Positions 10,553-18,181 of a stretch of DNA of 27,878 nucleotides are shown here, one piece after another. The translations under genes and the position numbers were made by a program. How positions within the stretch are numbered: the first letter of the stretch is position 1; the number at the start of each line of letters is the position of its first letter. Origin of the DNA: Akkermansiaceae bacterium UBA6138 (lineage in GTDB: Bacteria > Verrucomicrobiota > Verrucomicrobiia > Verrucomicrobiales > DEV007); NCBI GenBank assembly GCA_002422425.1, contig DIVG01000083.1, positions 335 through 28,212 of the forward strand, in the 5' to 3' direction. The notes below the pieces were generated by a model that was not told the origin of the DNA, did no database searches, and saw only the letters and a list, made by a program, of their open reading frames with translations.

Positions 10553-10592
10553 AAAAAAGGTAGCTCCCCGGCTAAATCGCCAAAGAGCTACC
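10553..10592 (-). terminator. Rho-independent terminator after the SOD gene
   Basis: Read on the minus strand, GGTAGCTC (10592-10585) and GAGCTACC (10566-10559) form a perfect 8 bp stem. The 18-base loop can pair further through GGC/GCC. Six T residues follow (10558-10553). It begins 18 bp after the superoxide dismutase stop. The T run touches the outermost possible uvrC start, so uvrC needs either readthrough or its own promoter just downstream. Confidence 0.8.
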
Positions 10593-10609
10593 CGCTAAAC
10601 AGCTATTTC

Positions 10610-11344
10610 TTACTTCGCGTCGGCAAAGCGGGCCGAGACCTTGTCCCAGTTCACCACGTTCCACCAGGCGGAGACGTAGTCGGGACGGCGGTTCTGGTAA
10701 TTGAGGTAGTAGGCGTGCTCCCAGACATCGAGTCCGAGGAGGGGAGTGCCGAGTTCGGCGTCCACGACGAGCCCTTTCATGAGCGGGTTGTCCTGATTCG
10801 GCGTGCTCGTCACCGCGAGCTTGCCGTCCTTGACGTTGAGCCAGGCCCAGCCCGATCCGAATCGCTTGCCGGCGGCTTCGCCGAAGGTCTTTTTAAAATC
10901 GTCCATCGAACCGAAGGCCGCGTCGATCGCCTTGGCGAGTTCGTCGGACGGCTTGCCCGACTTGTCGGCGGGGGCGAGGCTCTCCCAGAAAAAGGCATGG
11001 TTCCAGTGACCGCCGCCGTTGTTGCGGATCGTCGTCTGCAGCGCCTTGTCCTCGACCGAGGCGAGCACCGTCATGAGATCGTCGAGCGAGTGCGCGGCGA
11101 GGTCGGCTTTGCCCTCGAGGGCCGTGTTGAGGTTCTTGATGTAGGCGGCGTGGTGTTTGCCGTGATGGATCTCCATCGTCATCGCATCGATGTGCGGGGC
11201 GAGGGCGTCGAAGGCGTAGGGGAGGGCATCGAGCGAGTAGGAGGCCGCAGCCTGGACGGAGCGCGAGGGCACGAGCGCGGCCCCGACGGCGAGGGCTCCG
11301 GTCATGGCAAAGTGGCGGCGCGAGAAGGTGGAATCGGGTGTCAT
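10610..11344 (-). CDS. sodA: Exported superoxide dismutase, Mn type, Tat signal
   Basis: A 244-residue Fe/Mn-family superoxide dismutase that converts superoxide to peroxide and oxygen. Residues 1-34 form a twin-arginine leader (FSRRHFAM, then GALAVGAALV, cleavage near VQA before AASY). The mature enzyme is therefore predicted to be exported already folded with its metal. The four metal ligands are visible: H60 in MEIHHGKHH, H116 in GGHWNHAFFW, D206 and H210 in LLGLDVWEHAYYL. The Gly-His pair before the second ligand and the glutamine in TPNQDNPLM match the manganese type rather than the iron type, though cambialistic use cannot be excluded. The ATG at 11344 is the natural start because it includes the Tat motif. 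A terminator follows the gene. Together with the exported catalase-peroxidase it gives a two-step defence outside the cytoplasm. Confidence 0.96.
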   Translation of the reverse strand: MTPDSTFSRRHFAMTGALAVGAALVPSRSVQAAASYSLDALPYAFDALAPHIDAMTMEIHHGKHHAAYIKNLNTALEGKADLAAHSLDDLMTVLASVEDKALQTTIRNNGGGHWNHAFFWESLAPADKSGKPSDELAKAIDAAFGSMDDFKKTFGEAAGKRFGSGWAWLNVKDGKLAVTSTPNQDNPLMKGLVVDAELGTPLLGLDVWEHAYYLNYQNRRPDYVSAWWNVVNWDKVSARFADAK

Positions 11345-11463
11345 GGTGTGGTCAGAGTATCAGTTCTGGATCAGGTTGGTTTTCGGGTGGAGCGGTTCGC
11401 CCTGACGATACGGCGCGAGTCCCTCCTTTGGCCAGCAAAAAGGCGGAAAGGGGAGGGGCGCGA

Positions 11464-12120
11464 TCACATCAGGAGGCGGAGCGCGGCGAGGTTCTCGACC
11501 TCGTCGAAAATCGCCCGCACCGGCAGACTGAGCCCCGCGATGACCTCGCTCGTAATCGTTCCCGTCGCGGCTTTGACTTTCAACTCATACCCGTTCGGTC
11601 CGGGGAGATATTGCTCGACTGTCTCGCTTTCGGTATCGATGATCCAGTATTCGCCGACCCCGTGGACGGCGTAGTCCTCGAACTTCACCCCCCGGTCCCG
11701 CGCCTCGGTGGATTCCGAAAGGACCTCGACGATGAAGTCGGGGATGGGGAACTTCATCGTCTCGGGCTGGAGCGAAGTGGACTTTTCCTTCCCGAAAAAG
11801 ACGATGTCGGGCTCGTAGTCGTTGCGGGGGAAAACACAGAGGCATTTTTCAATTTTCACGGTCCCGAGAGCATGGATCCCGACGAAAGTGCTCATCAGTC
11901 GGCTTAACAGCGACGTAGCCTCGAGATGTCGATTTCTTGCAGGGGAATGCATTAGCACTTCACCGTCGATGAACTCCACCTTTTGTTCGGGAGTCATCTC
12001 CTCGTAAAAGCGCTTTCGTCTGGCATGCTCCTCCTCAAGTTGCCGCGAAAGCAAGGCCACTGCTTCCTGCAGTTGGGGTGAGTGGCGCAAGGGCTCGACG
12101 AGCATTTCGAGAGACGTCAT
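11464..12120 (-). CDS. Uma2 family (DUF820) nuclease-fold protein
   Basis: A 218-residue protein of the Uma2/DUF820 family (PF05685), which has a PD-(D/E)XK endonuclease-like fold and is often present in many copies in cyanobacteria, planctomycetes and verrucomicrobia. Family segments are VEFIDGEVLMHSPARNRH (about 48-65), the acidic EPDIVFF strand with D105 (103-109), PDFIVEVLSEST with E132 (127-138), the RGVKFEDYAVHGVGEYWIID block with K146 (143-162), and a C-terminal SEVIAGLSLPV segment. The residues expected of the nuclease core are therefore present. A longer than usual N-terminal helix (about 1-45) precedes the domain. The biological role of the family is unsettled. The gene lies between the SUMF1-like gene (44 bp gap) and the SOD gene (about 120 bp gap), with no obvious functional link to either. 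The ATG at 12120 lacks a clear Shine-Dalgarno. Confidence 0.88.
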   Translation of the reverse strand: MTSLEMLVEPLRHSPQLQEAVALLSRQLEEEHARRKRFYEEMTPEQKVEFIDGEVLMHSPARNRHLEATSLLSRLMSTFVGIHALGTVKIEKCLCVFPRNDYEPDIVFFGKEKSTSLQPETMKFPIPDFIVEVLSESTEARDRGVKFEDYAVHGVGEYWIIDTESETVEQYLPGPNGYELKVKAATGTITSEVIAGLSLPVRAIFDEVENLAALRLLM

Positions 12121-12164
12121 GGTGCCGTAGTTTACTGTCTGCCGGGAATTCGCGCAAGAAAGCG

Positions 12165-13307
12165 CTAACGCGGCACATCCGGCCGTTCCCTTACCTCATC
12201 GACAAAGCTGTTGTTCCACGCAAAGAGCATTTCCTCGAGACTCGGAACGGCGAGCGGACGGACGATGCGGAAGCCGAGCCAATCGGCGCCGGTGAGATAC
12301 CAGAGGCTCTTGGGCAGTTCGGGGTCATGCGCTTGCCAATCCCGGCTCGAAGGAATGCGGCGGGCGGATCTTAGTTCCTCCGGCAGATCATACCACGAAC
12401 CACCCCGGGCGACGCGGGGATATCGCGTTTCGGGCCTTGTTATCGGATCGACGACCGGGTCTCCCTTCCAGCGCCGGTAGGCATCCCCGTGATACTGGTC
12501 GAGGCACCATTCCATGACGTTCCCGTGCATGTCGAAAAGACCCCACGGGTTGGGCTTTTTGGTTCCGACTTTCTCATAGCCGACCCGGGTATAATTCGGA
12601 TCGAGGATGGCAAATTGATCAAGTTCCGCCGTCGGGCACGAGTAGGGACCGGTCGTCCCGGCGCGGCAGGCATACTCCCATTCTGCTTCGGTGGGGAGTC
12701 GGTAAAAATGGCCTGTCTGAAAGCTGAGCCATTCGCAGAACTTGTTCGCCGCGTGGTGGGTCATGCAGATGGCGGGATAACCGTTCGTGCCCATGCCGAA
12801 GCTCATCTCGGTGTAGGGAGTGGTCGGTGAAGAAACGAAGTCGGCGGGGGATGGATTTTTCAAATGCTCCGGGTATCGCAACATGCCATCCCGGTAACGG
12901 GGAACGCCCGAATACATGAACGGCTCATACTGATCCCACGTCGTCTCGTAGCGCCCCATCCAGAACGGACTCACTCTCACCCGCACCTGCGGTCCTTCGT
13001 TCTTGTCACGTTTCGCTTCATCCGGCGGGCTGCCCATCAGAAATTCACCGCTCCGGATCGCGACCATGTCATAGGGCACGCCGGTTTTGGGAATCTTCGA
13101 GAGGTAATCCTCCATCGCCGCCTCATCGAGCTTCGCGGTCGTCTCGAGGATGCGCTCCCGCAGGACCGCGACCCGCTCGCGCTCTTCCTCCTGGATTCGT
13201 GCGATCGCCTCGTCGGCGGTCTTGGGATACTCGAGAGTCGATTGGGAGAAAGCCGGAAGGACTGATCCCGTCAGGATGACCAGGGCGAAGAGCGCGGACC
13301 TTTGCAT
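12165..13307 (-). CDS. Secreted SUMF1/FGE-fold protein lacking catalytic cysteines
   Basis: A 380-residue exported protein. Residues 1-21 are a signal peptide (cleavage near AFS before QSTL). Residues about 30-70 are a charged helical segment. The formylglycine-generating-enzyme sulfatase domain (PF03781) spans about 80-352, with typical blocks FLMGSPPDEAKRD, FWMGRYETTWDQYEPF, RLPTEAEWEYACRAGT (203-218), GLFDMHGNVMEWC (256-268), and RGGSWYDLPEELRSARR (301-317). True FGE enzymes have two catalytic cysteines just after GGSW. Here that stretch has none, so sulfatase activation is unlikely. The fold is reused in many binding, kinase-linked and oxidoreductase proteins. No sulfatase gene lies in the window. 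The gene is divergent from the small genes beginning at 13404. Function is not assigned beyond the fold. Confidence 0.9.
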   Translation of the reverse strand: MQRSALFALVILTGSVLPAFSQSTLEYPKTADEAIARIQEEERERVAVLRERILETTAKLDEAAMEDYLSKIPKTGVPYDMVAIRSGEFLMGSPPDEAKRDKNEGPQVRVRVSPFWMGRYETTWDQYEPFMYSGVPRYRDGMLRYPEHLKNPSPADFVSSPTTPYTEMSFGMGTNGYPAICMTHHAANKFCEWLSFQTGHFYRLPTEAEWEYACRAGTTGPYSCPTAELDQFAILDPNYTRVGYEKVGTKKPNPWGLFDMHGNVMEWCLDQYHGDAYRRWKGDPVVDPITRPETRYPRVARGGSWYDLPEELRSARRIPSSRDWQAHDPELPKSLWYLTGADWLGFRIVRPLAVPSLEEMLFAWNNSFVDEVRERPDVPR

Positions 13308-13403
13308 GAAGTCGAGGGTATCCCGTCAGCCCTTGAGCCGTCGAGTGTAGAATGTGCGGCACCTGCGTCTCCGCATTCGGCGTGCTTGCCATTCGCCCCG
13401 GCA

Positions 13404-13652
13404 ATGAGTACAATGTTTCAAATGGAGGATCTCCCCGATATTCCCGGAGTCGATCCGGAACTGCTGAAGAATCCGGCGTTTCGACGTGTTTTAGAAGATG
13501 CCCTTTCTATACAGGACCGCTTTTCCGCTGAGCCTGTTTATGCCAGGACTGGGAAAGGTTATCTGAAGAGCGCTGGAGTTGAGGAAATCAAAGAAGCGAA
13601 AGAAAAGATCCGAAATGAGGCCGGAACGAGTCTTGTACGAGAAGATCCTTGA
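13404..13652 (+). CDS. Small conserved-looking hypothetical protein
   Basis: An 82-residue acidic protein from the ATG at 13404 (MSTMFQMEDLPDIPGVDPEL). ATGs at 13413 and 13422 are alternative starts. The frame is open upstream to 13302, but that part overlaps the divergent SUMF1-like gene and does not look coding. The product is mostly helical, with a charged segment VEEIKEAKEKIRNEAG near the C-terminus, no signal peptide and no membrane segment. I recognise no family. It ends three bases before the start of the next small gene, an arrangement typical of a translationally coupled pair such as toxin-antitoxin or regulator-partner genes. That reading is only an inference from gene geometry. Confidence 0.55.
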   Translation: MSTMFQMEDLPDIPGVDPELLKNPAFRRVLEDALSIQDRFSAEPVYARTGKGYLKSAGVEEIKEAKEKIRNEAGTSLVREDP

Positions 13653-13655
13653 TTC

Positions 13656-14041
13656 ATGGTTACGGCGCAAGACTGGCTGGCTTGGTATTCATGGGAGTTT
13701 GTTACGGCCCAGAATTTATTGCTATGCCAGGCCAAAGGCGCACTGCACAAACCGACTTCCGATGGTCACGATGCCACTCAGACACTTTGGAATTCTCGTT
13801 ATCGTGAGCAAATGACATTGTCGTCGGCTGTCGATCTTTGTCGCCAGTGTCATCGGATGCCCCGTTTTGTTTTTACAACGGGAACACTTTTACGGCAATC
13901 ATACGGGACGTGATCCGCACCATCACTCTCCCGCCCGACCAGGCGGTCGTCATTCGCAGCCTCGCCGGACACATCGTTGCAGGCGTCGCGAGCGAGGAGG
14001 AGGAATCCGCTTTTCGCGCTTTCTGCGAATCGCTGGATTAA
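13656..14041 (+). pseudogene. Small hypothetical gene broken by a one-base frameshift
   Basis: The open frame from the ATG at 13656 (MVTAQDWLAWYSWEF) loses sense after HRMP near 13862. A second frame continues it directly with PFCFYNGNTFTAIIRDVIR and ends with TAA at 14041. The switch occurs at the run CCCC at 13860-13863. One extra C would give a single frame of about 128 residues (HRMP-PFCFYNGN). Loss of a base in a homopolymer is therefore the simplest explanation, as a real mutation or a sequencing error. The joined protein is cytoplasmic-looking, has an LCRQCH motif (CxxCH) near residues 62-67 and an acidic helical end (ASEEEESAFRAFCESLD). I recognise no family. It starts three bases after the previous small gene, so the two probably form one unit. 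Confidence 0.55.
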
Positions 14042-14187
14042 GTGACGAGCCACCGCCCTCCCCCTCATTCACGCCAAGCGTGAACACGTATGCCGCCGCG
14101 CTGGTCTCATTCGGGCCCATTCCGTATTGTATACAGGCTCGGGTCGGCTCTTCCGCCTGCCCGACCCCACCGCAACCCCTACCGACC

Positions 14188-15546
14188 ATGCTTACCATTC
14201 TCGGCGATCAATCCGGAAAATTCTGTGACGGGCTCTCCCGCCGCTCCTTCCTCCAAATCGGTGGCCTCGCCCTTGGCGGGGCCTCGCTCCCGCAGATTCT
14301 CGCGGCCGAAGCGGCGTCGGGAAAGGTCTCGCGCGGTATCAATCATAAGGCGGTTATCATGGTCTTCCTGCCCGGCGGCCCGCCCCATCAGGACATGTGG
14401 GATCTCAAGCCTGATGCCCCCTCCGAGTATCGCGGCGAGTTTCGGCCCATTCGCACGAACGTCCCCGGCATCGAGATCTGCGAAGAGCTTCCCCTCCTCG
14501 CGAAGATCGCCGACAAGCTCACTTTTGTTCGCAGCATCGTCGGCGCCGAGGGGCCCCACGACGCCATGATGTGCCTGACCGGTCGCCCCGGCCGCACCAA
14601 CGTCCCTCCCGGCGGCTGGCCCAGCATCGGATCGGCGATGTCGAAGCTGCAGGGCGGGGTCAATGAATCCTGCCCCCCCTTCGTCGGGCTCTCGCCCAAG
14701 GTCGGCCACGATCCGTGGGGCAATCCCGGTCCGGCCGGATTCCTCGGTCCGTCGCATTCGCCCTTCACTCCTTTCCGCGGCGCGGGCAAAGAGGACATCG
14801 TTCTAAAGGGTGTCAGTCTCGACCGGCTGCGTGACCGCCGCGCCCTCCTTGGCAGCTTCGACAACTTCCGCCGCGACGTCGATCACTCGGGCATGATGAC
14901 CGGGCTCGACACCTTCAACGAGCAGGCCTTCGGTGTCCTCACCTCGAGCGCCCTCGCCGCCGCTCTCGACATCTCAAGCGAAGAGCCGTCGACCATCGCC
15001 CGTTACGGGAAAGGCACCGACCAGTTCCTCGACGACGGCAGCTGGAGACGACAGGATCAGTTTCTCATGGCCCGCCGTCTCGTCGAGGCCGGGGCCCGCT
15101 GTGTCACCCTCGGCTTTTCCCGATGGGACTGGCACAGCAACAATTTCAAAAGCGCCCGCAGCGAATTCCCCATGCTCGACCAGGGCCTCAGCGCCCTCGT
15201 GCAGGATCTCCACGACCGCGGACTCTCCGACGATGTCAGTGTCATCGTCTGGGGTGAGTTCGGCCGCACGCCCAAGATCAACGACAATGGCGGTCGCGAT
15301 CACTGGCCCCGCGTCAACAGCGCCGTCATCGCCGGTGGCGGCATGAACCACGGCCAGATCATCGGCGCGACCGACCGCCTCGCCGGCGAAGTCGTGGAAA
15401 GGCCGGTCGAGTTTCAGGAAGTCTTTTCGACTCTCTACAAAGCCGCCGGCATCGAAGCGCACAGCACCACCATCCCCGATCTCACCGGCCGTCCCACCTA
15501 TCTCGTCGATCCTCACTACACCCCGATGAAGGAACTCATCAGCTAA
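14188..15546 (+). CDS. DUF1501 family Tat-exported protein (module C)
   Basis: A 452-residue DUF1501 protein (PF07394). The N-terminus carries a twin-arginine signal (LSRRSFLQIGGLALGG, residues 16-31) that ends near ILAAEA. The domain belongs to the alkaline phosphatase/sulfatase-like superfamily. Visible conserved blocks are MVFLPGGPPHQDMWDLKP (58-75), LTFVRSIVGAEGPHDAMM, ARCVTLGFSRWDWHSN, and near the end VSVIVWGEFGRTPKIN and GGRDHWP, whose Asp and His residues are candidate metal ligands. The substrate is unknown. I chose the ATG at 14188 because the frame upstream to 13867 overlaps the small genes and is Arg/Pro-rich. It is the first gene of a four-gene operon. The next gene starts one base after its stop, so the products are probably made together and exported together, this one by Tat and the others by Sec. 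Confidence 0.94.
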   Translation: MLTILGDQSGKFCDGLSRRSFLQIGGLALGGASLPQILAAEAASGKVSRGINHKAVIMVFLPGGPPHQDMWDLKPDAPSEYRGEFRPIRTNVPGIEICEELPLLAKIADKLTFVRSIVGAEGPHDAMMCLTGRPGRTNVPPGGWPSIGSAMSKLQGGVNESCPPFVGLSPKVGHDPWGNPGPAGFLGPSHSPFTPFRGAGKEDIVLKGVSLDRLRDRRALLGSFDNFRRDVDHSGMMTGLDTFNEQAFGVLTSSALAAALDISSEEPSTIARYGKGTDQFLDDGSWRRQDQFLMARRLVEAGARCVTLGFSRWDWHSNNFKSARSEFPMLDQGLSALVQDLHDRGLSDDVSVIVWGEFGRTPKINDNGGRDHWPRVNSAVIAGGGMNHGQIIGATDRLAGEVVERPVEFQEVFSTLYKAAGIEAHSTTIPDLTGRPTYLVDPHYTPMKELIS

Positions 15547-15547
15547 T

Positions 15548-18142
15548 ATGAAGCGCTCTTTCATACTCCTCTTCGCCCTTTCCCTCGGCTCCCTCGGCTC
15601 CCTCCACGCCCAGGAAGCCACCGCGCCAACCCCGGCAACTGCTCCAGCAGCGGCAGCCACCGGGACCGCGGGCGTCCCGCCCGCTTCACCAGCCCAGCCT
15701 TCACAAGCCCAACCGGCCCCGCCCCTACCCACCGCCAAGCTCTCCTTCCACGCCGCCAGGTCCACCATCATCGGCCCCTGGTCGGGCACCCAGCTCATCA
15801 TCACTGACGAGGCCTCCGGCGTTCCCCGCGACGTCACCCACGCCGCCGCGCTCGAGCCCGAGACCCCCGGCATCGTTGCGATTGATGAAAAAGGCTACGT
15901 GACCCCGCTGAAAAACGGCAGGACCCGTCTCCTTGCCTCCCTCTCCGGCACGAGCGGGCTCCCCGCTGTCACCGAGATCGAAGTGACCGGCTTCGACACG
16001 CCCGCGCCCATCCACTTCTCGCAGGAAGTCGTCAGCGTCTTCACCAAGTACGGATGCAACGGCGGCGGCTGCCACGGCAAGTCCGGAGGGCAGAACAACT
16101 TCCGCCTTTCCCTTCTCGGCTACGAAGCGTGGAACGACCACGAGTGGCTCGTCCGCGAGTCCCGCGCCCGCCGCGTCTTCCCAAGCGCGCCGGAAAACAG
16201 TCTCCTCCTCATGAAGGCGACCGGCGAGATCCCGCACGAGGGCGGTATTCGCATGCAGAAAGGATCGGCTGATTACAACTCCATCGTTCGCTGGATCCGC
16301 GAAGGCATGCCCTACCAGCCCGACGACGCGCCCGAAGTCACCGGCATTTCCGTCTACCCCCACGAGCGCGTTGCAACCGCCCACGCCACCCAGCAACTCG
16401 CCGTGACGGCGCAATTCTCCGACGGCAGCACCCGCGACATCACGCGGCTCGCGATCTACGAAGCCAATCAGAAAGGCATGGCCGAGGTCGACGTCGATGG
16501 CCACGTCACCCTCGCCGACCAGACCGGCTCCACTGCGATCATGGTCCGCTATCAGGAGCACGTCGCCGTCTTCCGCGCCACCATCCCGCTCGGTGCCGAG
16601 ATGGGCGAGCTCCCTCTGAAAGAGAACTTCATCGACGATCACATTTTCAAAAAGCTCACCCTCCTCGGCCTGCCGCCCTCGCCTCCGACCGAAGACGCCG
16701 CCTTCCTTCGCCGCGTCACCATCGACATCACCGGACGCCTCCCCACCGCCGAGGAGACAACCGCCTTCCTCGCCTCAACCGAGCCTGACAAGCGCGCCAA
16801 AAAGATCGACGCCCTCCTCGAGTCGCCCGATTACGCCGCCTACTTCGCGCAGAAATGGGCAAGCATCCTCCGGAATAAACGCACCAAGGATACCTATCAG
16901 CGTGGCACCTACGCCTTCCATGACTGGCTCCGCGCCGGGATCGAAGAGAACAAACCCTTCAATGCCCTCGTCACCGAGCTCGTCACCGCCTCGGGTGAGA
17001 TCGGGCAGAATCCCGCCGTGGGCTGGTTCCGCGCCGTGAAAGATCAGAAAGAGCAGATGCAGGACATCGCCCAGGTCTTCCTCGGTATCCGCATGCAGTG
17101 CGCCCAGTGCCACCATCATCCCTACGAAAAATGGTCGCAGGATGACTACTACAGCTTTGCCGCCTTCCTCAGCGCGGTCGGACGCAAACCCGGCGAGGGG
17201 CCCGACGAAGAGATCATCTTCCACAAGCGCACCGCCGCGACGATGCAGAACCCCAACACGCAGACCGTCCTCAAGCCCGCCGCCCTCGGCAATGAGCCCC
17301 TCGATCTCCCCGTGACCGAGGACCCCCGTGCCGCCCTCGCCGGCTGGCTCACCGCAGAGGACAATCCGTGGTTCTCCCGCATGCTCGTGAACCGTTACTG
17401 GAAACACTTCTTCAGCCTCGGCCTCGTCGAGCCCGAAGACGACATGCGAGTCACCAACCCCGCCTCGCACCCTGAGCTGCTCGATGCCCTTGCCGCCGAC
17501 TTCGCGAAAAATGGCTTCGACCTCAAGCATCTCGTCCGCACCCTCACCAACAGCCGCACCTACCAGCTCAGTTCCATCCCGAACGAGCACAACGTCGCCG
17601 ACTCGCAAAATTTCTCCCGCTACTATCCGAAGCGGCTCCAGGCCGAAGTCCTCCTCGACTCGATCAACATCGTCTCGAAATCGGCCGAGACCTTCAAGAA
17701 TCAGCCGTCAGGCGTGCGGGCCGTCCTGCTCCCCGATGACAAGTTCAACGAGGACTCCTTCTTCCTTTCCGTCTTCGGCCGTCCCGAGATGGACAGCGCC
17801 TGCGAATGCGAGCGGGTCGCCGACGCGAACCTCGCCCAGAGCCTGCACCTCATCAATTCCGAGACGATCCAGAACAAGCTCGGTCACGCCGACGGGCGTG
17901 CCGCCGCTCTTGCCAAAGCGACCGACCGGCCCGATCCCGATCGGCTCGGCGAACTCTACCTCTACGCCCTCGCCCGCGAGCCGCGCCAGACCGAGCTCGA
18001 TGCCGCGCAGGCGCATCTCGTGAGAAAGCGTAGCGCCTCTCCCGCCGGAGACGAGGCCGCCCGCGCCAAAGCTGAGCAGGAGGCCTTCGAGGACATCCTC
18101 TGGGCGCTCGTGAACACGAAAGAGTTTCTCTTCAACCACTGA
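15548..18142 (+). CDS. DUF1549/DUF1553 cytochrome with bacterial Ig-like domains (module C)
   Basis: An 864-residue exported protein. Residues 1-21 are a signal peptide (HAQ), and an Ala/Pro-rich linker runs from about 23 to 62. In order: a bacterial Ig-like (BIG2) domain (about 65-148); a cytochrome-like domain (about 152-255) with an unusual C170-NGGG-C175-H176 motif (CX4CH) and a possible distal M236; a second Ig-like domain (about 262-347); DUF1549 (about 358-565) holding a normal C518-AQ-C521-H522 motif in CAQCHHHPYEKWSQ; and DUF1553 (about 590-860) with NRYWKHFF and HLINSETIQNKL blocks. Such proteins are characteristic of Planctomycetota and Verrucomicrobiota, are normally paired with DUF1501, and are thought to act outside the cytoplasm. 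The reaction is unknown. It starts one base after the DUF1501 stop, which implies translational coupling. Confidence 0.95.
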   Translation: MKRSFILLFALSLGSLGSLHAQEATAPTPATAPAAAATGTAGVPPASPAQPSQAQPAPPLPTAKLSFHAARSTIIGPWSGTQLIITDEASGVPRDVTHAAALEPETPGIVAIDEKGYVTPLKNGRTRLLASLSGTSGLPAVTEIEVTGFDTPAPIHFSQEVVSVFTKYGCNGGGCHGKSGGQNNFRLSLLGYEAWNDHEWLVRESRARRVFPSAPENSLLLMKATGEIPHEGGIRMQKGSADYNSIVRWIREGMPYQPDDAPEVTGISVYPHERVATAHATQQLAVTAQFSDGSTRDITRLAIYEANQKGMAEVDVDGHVTLADQTGSTAIMVRYQEHVAVFRATIPLGAEMGELPLKENFIDDHIFKKLTLLGLPPSPPTEDAAFLRRVTIDITGRLPTAEETTAFLASTEPDKRAKKIDALLESPDYAAYFAQKWASILRNKRTKDTYQRGTYAFHDWLRAGIEENKPFNALVTELVTASGEIGQNPAVGWFRAVKDQKEQMQDIAQVFLGIRMQCAQCHHHPYEKWSQDDYYSFAAFLSAVGRKPGEGPDEEIIFHKRTAATMQNPNTQTVLKPAALGNEPLDLPVTEDPRAALAGWLTAEDNPWFSRMLVNRYWKHFFSLGLVEPEDDMRVTNPASHPELLDALAADFAKNGFDLKHLVRTLTNSRTYQLSSIPNEHNVADSQNFSRYYPKRLQAEVLLDSINIVSKSAETFKNQPSGVRAVLLPDDKFNEDSFFLSVFGRPEMDSACECERVADANLAQSLHLINSETIQNKLGHADGRAAALAKATDRPDPDRLGELYLYALAREPRQTELDAAQAHLVRKRSASPAGDEAARAKAEQEAFEDILWALVNTKEFLFNH

Positions 18143-18181
18143 CCGGGGCGACATCCGGTCTCATTTTATTTGTTTGTGAGG

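Noticed and set aside
9113..11674. An 853-residue plus-strand open frame across uvrC and the SOD gene
   Set aside because: It runs antisense to two certain genes. High GC leaves few stops, and the translation has no domain or export logic.
12165..13307. A working formylglycine-generating enzyme
   Set aside because: Both catalytic cysteines after GGSW are missing and no sulfatase is nearby.
14124..14135. A TGTATACA palindrome as promoter or operator for the DUF1501 operon
   Set aside because: A TATACA-like -10 is present, but no -35 element lies at a proper distance and an isolated 8 bp palindrome is weak evidence.
13867..14187. A 107-residue N-terminal extension of the DUF1501 protein
   Set aside because: It overlaps the small gene ending at 14041, is Arg/Pro/His-rich, and would precede the Tat signal, which must be N-terminal.
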